Shown: positions 61,175 to 64,000 of the stretch, piece after piece
Numbering within the stretch: the first letter of the stretch is position 1
Layout: each line of letters opens with the position of its first letter
Assembly (NCBI GenBank): GCA_958299035.1
Contig: CATQJL010000112.1
Coordinates: 16,592,880-16,656,879, forward strand
Direction: 5' to 3'
Length of the DNA: 64,000 bases
Source: Cylicocyclus nassatus
Lineage: Eukaryota > Nematoda > Chromadorea > Rhabditida > Strongylidae
Translations under genes and position numbers: made by a program
Notes under the pieces: generated by a model
What the model was told of the DNA's origin: nothing
The model's input: the letters and a program-made list of their open reading frames with translations, nothing else
The model's database searches: none

Positions 61175-61496
61175 TAGTTGTGACATTTTCACACAACACC
61201 TTAAATACTGTTTGTAGCGCGGCAGAGTTTGACACATTTGTATAGAGAGAAGTGACATCAGAGGTTTCAACGACTTCGCCTGCAGTGAAGCGTGTTCCGT
61301 AGATGGTCCAATAAAGCACTTGTACTAGTCAGGTGCGCTAGGACATATTGCAATAACTGTGTAAGGATAAGATTGAGAAGCCAAGTGATCCTGCCCGTAG
61401 GACTTCCGACGTGCTTATAATGGATCAAAATATGAAGTTCGCTAGGTCTCGAGAAGACGGCAACCCAGGGGGTGTCTTATGTGTTTTTATGAGGAA

Positions 61497-62017
61497 CTAG
61501 CTGGCTTACCCGGCTCCGCCAGGTCCTGTCAAGACACTATAATAAAACTCTCATCCCTATCCCTGTACAACTTTCCCTCTGCCCACTTCCACACATCAAC
61601 TCCAACTCCGTATTCCCGCTGTGCTAGTTACCAGCTCACTTATCCCTGTGCGAATTTTCAGCCCCCGTAGCTCAAATTTTATAAAAAAAAATCGATAAAA
61701 AGATATAAGTAATGGATAATTTCAAGAACTCATACTGTATTCGTAATCAGCGTGTTCGATTACCCCCCCTGTGCCAACACCCAGCCTCGTAGCTTGAACT
61801 TTATACAAAAAATCGATAAAAATCGATGAAATGGATATCGATCGATGATAAAAAGTAGCTTACGACACCCGCCCCGCCGCGATGTGAGGGCCAAGTTTGG
61901 TCCGGATCGGTTCAGAAATGGATTTTTCTATTCGGAACATACGTACAGACAGACAGACAAACAGATAGACATACACACATGCAAACAGACATTCAGCTTT
62001 ATATATTATACATAAGA
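61497..62017 (-). mobile_element. Non-autonomous Helitron inserted in PLE3
   Basis: CTAG at 61497-61500 after A, followed by CTGGCTTACCCGGCTCCGCC. It ends at 62017 with the inverse of TCTTATGTATAATATATAAA, GCTGAATG, before T. It carries the CTGT cap and the GGGGGTAATCG and TTTTATCGATTTT body blocks. Confidence 0.8.
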
Positions 62018-62718
62018 TAGAGGGCAGAACAAGCTGGTAGATCAGATTTCAAGCGTGACACTATGGTTTAGACAGGCCGGCCGCCCGCGCTGTTTCTACC
62101 CATAGTCTGTTGAGTTCCGATAGTGTCTAGTGTATTCCTTTTCCGACGATTCGCAATATGTCGTTGCGTCCATGTTGTTTTGTAATCGCCATCTCCATCC
62201 CTTTGGATAGTATCACAAATTTGCTGCCCTTATCACCGACTGCTATTTTGATATTATTTGAGGTAGCTAAATTCCCGAGTTCTCTGAGACCTCTCTTTTG
62301 CGCAGCTAATAAATTAGGCGCCTGGCGCATAAGTTCGTATCGTTTGAATACATAAAAACCGATGTTGCGAAAACCCGGAAAGGTGTGTCTACTGATGGTC
62401 CTGGCTCTTGCGGCTCAAAGACATGGATGGGAATGGCACACTAGGCAAGGTGGTAGTTGTCGATTGATGACTGGCTTGCTGCGTTTCTAATTTGGCGCGG
62501 TATCGCAGACGATCTTGTATGTACTGAAGGTTACCCATAAATTTGCGTGCGACCCGGAGCATACTGATTGCGTTAGCGAAAAGATTCGAGATTGAGCAAA
62601 GAACGCGCATTGCTGGACAACGTGGCATTGCCAATGGTGGTAACGCGCGAGGATTCAACTCACTGTTATTGCCATTTACAAAGTGTTGGTGATCTTACCT
62701 TGAATTAGTAGCTGTGGG

Positions 62719-62772
62719 TGATAAACAAGACAACCAGCCTGCGCGCTATAAACAAGACAACCAGCCTGCGCG
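62719..62772. repeat. 27-bp tandem duplication
   Basis: ATAAACAAGACAACCAGCCT, GCGCGCT occurs twice in a row without change. The mirrored reading frame repeats too. Confidence 0.9.
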
Positions 62773-62923
62773 CTAAGCTCGCGGATTTTAAAGCAAGAGG
62801 GCATGCTGTGCGATTGAAGTTGCGCTGTTTTCAAAGTTTGAGTCATGCAAACTACCACAACAAAGCAGAAGAATTAGCCTTGCCGAGCCACTGCTGTCAA
62901 TAAAGAGAACTTTCTTACCTTAA

Positions 62924-63090
62924 AGGGATCCGCGGAATGATAAATGTATTGCACAGGGCCTGGTCCTGATTTGCTTTAGTTACGCGGTTTACAAGGCGAC
63001 GTTTTCTAGTTGATGTGGGGGCTCTGTCATCCATCCTGAGACTAAGAGACTTAAGAAGGCTCCGCACACGTTCGACAGCAAGTTAACAGT
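62924..63090 (-). CDS. Candidate exon, unknown protein
   Basis: A minus-strand frame opens after a TAA near 63090 and reads LAVERVRSLLKSLSLRMDDR, APTSTRKRRLVNRVTKANQD and CNTFIIPRIPLR up to a good donor, AAG|GTAAGAAAG. An ATG lies inside (MDDRAP), so this may be a first exon. A family T inverted-repeat end follows at once in the intron. No known family. It could also be the unrecognised N-terminus of PLE3. Confidence 0.3.
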
Positions 63091-63588
63091 GTTCTACCTT
63101 ATGGGTGGTTCGATACATGAATTTTGAGAAGAACCATCATTATATGGCTTGAAGGCGAAAGAACATGTCTGGAAATCAATTACACTCCCTTTCCTTGATG
63201 TACTGACATAAAGTTTCTCACAAAGAATAAAAGATTTGAGACGAAAGAAAGGTGCAAGTAACTCTTAAGATTAGCTGCATTTTACAAGGTTGATTATAGT
63301 TGTGGCTACTTACTATTAGGTTGCTAGAATTTCGTTTTGACATAAAAAAATCTTCATAAAAGCTTTTCTAGTTGTTTTTCATCCGTGATTCTTTGTAGAA
63401 AGTAGCTTGCAACTCTTTATTTATATATCTAATCAGAATTTTCTGTCATTAGTAAGGTTCACTGCGCCCCGGCAGGGGTAAAAATACAAAAGCTCAATTC
63501 TGCGACTTCCTAAGCTTCTTTTTCATGTTGTGATGGCTGTAGAGAATAGCAGTTTGGTCTTCGGATACAGATAAGTTTTCCTTTTTAG
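63091..63588. other. No recognised feature
   Basis: Unique-looking sequence between the two candidate exons, which face opposite directions. A promoter region is conceivable but no motif supports it. Confidence 0.3.
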
Positions 63589-63819
63589 CGAATAGCAGAA
63601 AAAGTTGTGATCTGCCGTTCTACAAAATTCTTTGACCAAAAGCCTGATTTTCTCATATTTGCGCACCATGAAAAAACTGGTATTTCTCATTTCTTTGCGG
63701 AAATTTCATTGAAAAATAAGTTCGACTCGGCAAAATTTATATCTCAATTATCGATGAAGTGTTTTTTCCAGTTGTCTCCAGTACTTGTAGAAGCTGCAAA
63801 AACGATCAAAATTATTCAT
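63589..63819 (+). CDS. Candidate exon, unknown protein
   Basis: A strong acceptor (TTTTCCTTTTTAG) is followed by 76 open codons: RIAEKVVICRSTKFFDQKPD, FLIFAHHEKTGISHFFAEIS, then FISQLSMKCFFQLSPVLVEA and a TAG at 63817-63819. Codon composition is coding-like. A GTACTT donor at about 63780 with a CACAG acceptor at about 63880 could replace the tail, and another frame (63849-64000, CGDDFTAFAFGDPD) is also open to the window edge. The family is not recognised. Confidence 0.35.
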
Positions 63820-64000
63820 TAGCCAATGCTAATTTCTATATTATAAAAAGTGATACCGGCTGTGGTGATGATTTCACAGCTTTTGCCTTTGGAGATCCCG
63901 ACAGAACTTTTTTGCTGAGAAGTGCTCTGGGAGCTCCGCTCGCAGGTCTCCCATTTCGGCGTGCTTTTCTTGATCCCGCTATGATTTCTTTTACGCGGAG

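Larger units (their letters stand above)
59500..62660 (-). pseudogene. Penelope-like element PLE3, decayed and twice interrupted
   Basis: Going down the minus strand: an N-terminal region at 62658-62389 (LQYIQDRLRYRAKLETQQAS, TLPSVPFPS), then SNNIKIAVGDKGSKFVILSK (62330-62127, RT motif 1). A Helitron (61497-62017) follows, then HYKHVGSPTGRITW-like and ETSDVTSLYTNVSNSAALQT (61319-61200). After a mariner MITE (60466-61174) come LYCRYIDDCLIVC (about 60290, intact YIDD), a connector at 59899-59690 (KSGLQVSLRVVEVPLSNLRQ) and CSGVIYLIACKLCGVEYIGE (59700-59600, intact GIY-YIG). Many frameshifts. Diverged from PLE1 and PLE2, so an older, separate family. Confidence 0.78.

Overview
This is a repeat-saturated piece of an animal nuclear genome, most likely a nematode (inference). 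The evidence is C. elegans-style short introns (51 and 54 bp) with TTTTCAG-like acceptors, a Tc1-type inverted repeat (CAGTGCTGGCC), many mariner-type and palindromic elements, Helitrons, a CR1/Jockey-like LINE and Penelope-like retroelements (PLEs). There is no bacterial-style operon, rRNA or CRISPR. Bases 1-336 are an assembly gap.

The one host gene that can be assembled with confidence is a TAK1 (MAP3K7)-like protein kinase on the minus strand, from at least 55141 down to a stop at 37245. Six exons join in frame at all five junctions. Together they carry the glycine loop, VAIK lysine, alphaC glutamate, HRDLKLQN, DFG, APE, DIYSFG and the C-lobe CW...DP..RP motif. Its last intron is about 11.1 kb and holds a 4.5-kb Penelope element, a mariner-type element and several MITEs. 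The N-terminal exon(s) were not found.

Layout: 0.5-7 kb, fold-back MITEs, a hAT-type MITE with an 8-bp target duplication inside an older element, and TCGAAT arrays. 7-15 kb, a possible exon beside a Helitron 3' end, a tandem pair of about 690-bp units, a tRNA-like SINE head, and a duplicated unit split by a Helitron. 15-22.4 kb, a decayed LINE in two orientations interrupted by a Helitron with a helicase relic and by MITEs, two abutting mariner elements, and a LINE endonuclease fragment. 22.4-31.2 kb, Helitron, degenerate inverted Penelope copies (PLE2), and nested palindromes with mariner and Tc1-type insertions. 31.2-37 kb, a mirrored coding-like module and several palindromic MITEs. 37.2-55.1 kb, the kinase gene. 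55.5-59.4 kb, Helitrons, MITEs, a SINE head, a 50-bp perfect palindrome and a Mutator-type MITE. 59.5-62.7 kb, a third Penelope relic (PLE3) carrying a mariner MITE and a Helitron. 62.9-63.8 kb, two candidate exons of unknown genes.

The most notable system is the compound Penelope element at 42356-46858. It combines a near-complete reverse transcriptase/GIY-YIG copy, a 166-bp direct terminal repeat, a nearly identical inverted 5'-truncated copy, a 13-bp target duplication, and a hammerhead-ribozyme-like motif in each of its three terminal-repeat copies. A degenerate version of the motif sits at the 3' end of PLE2.
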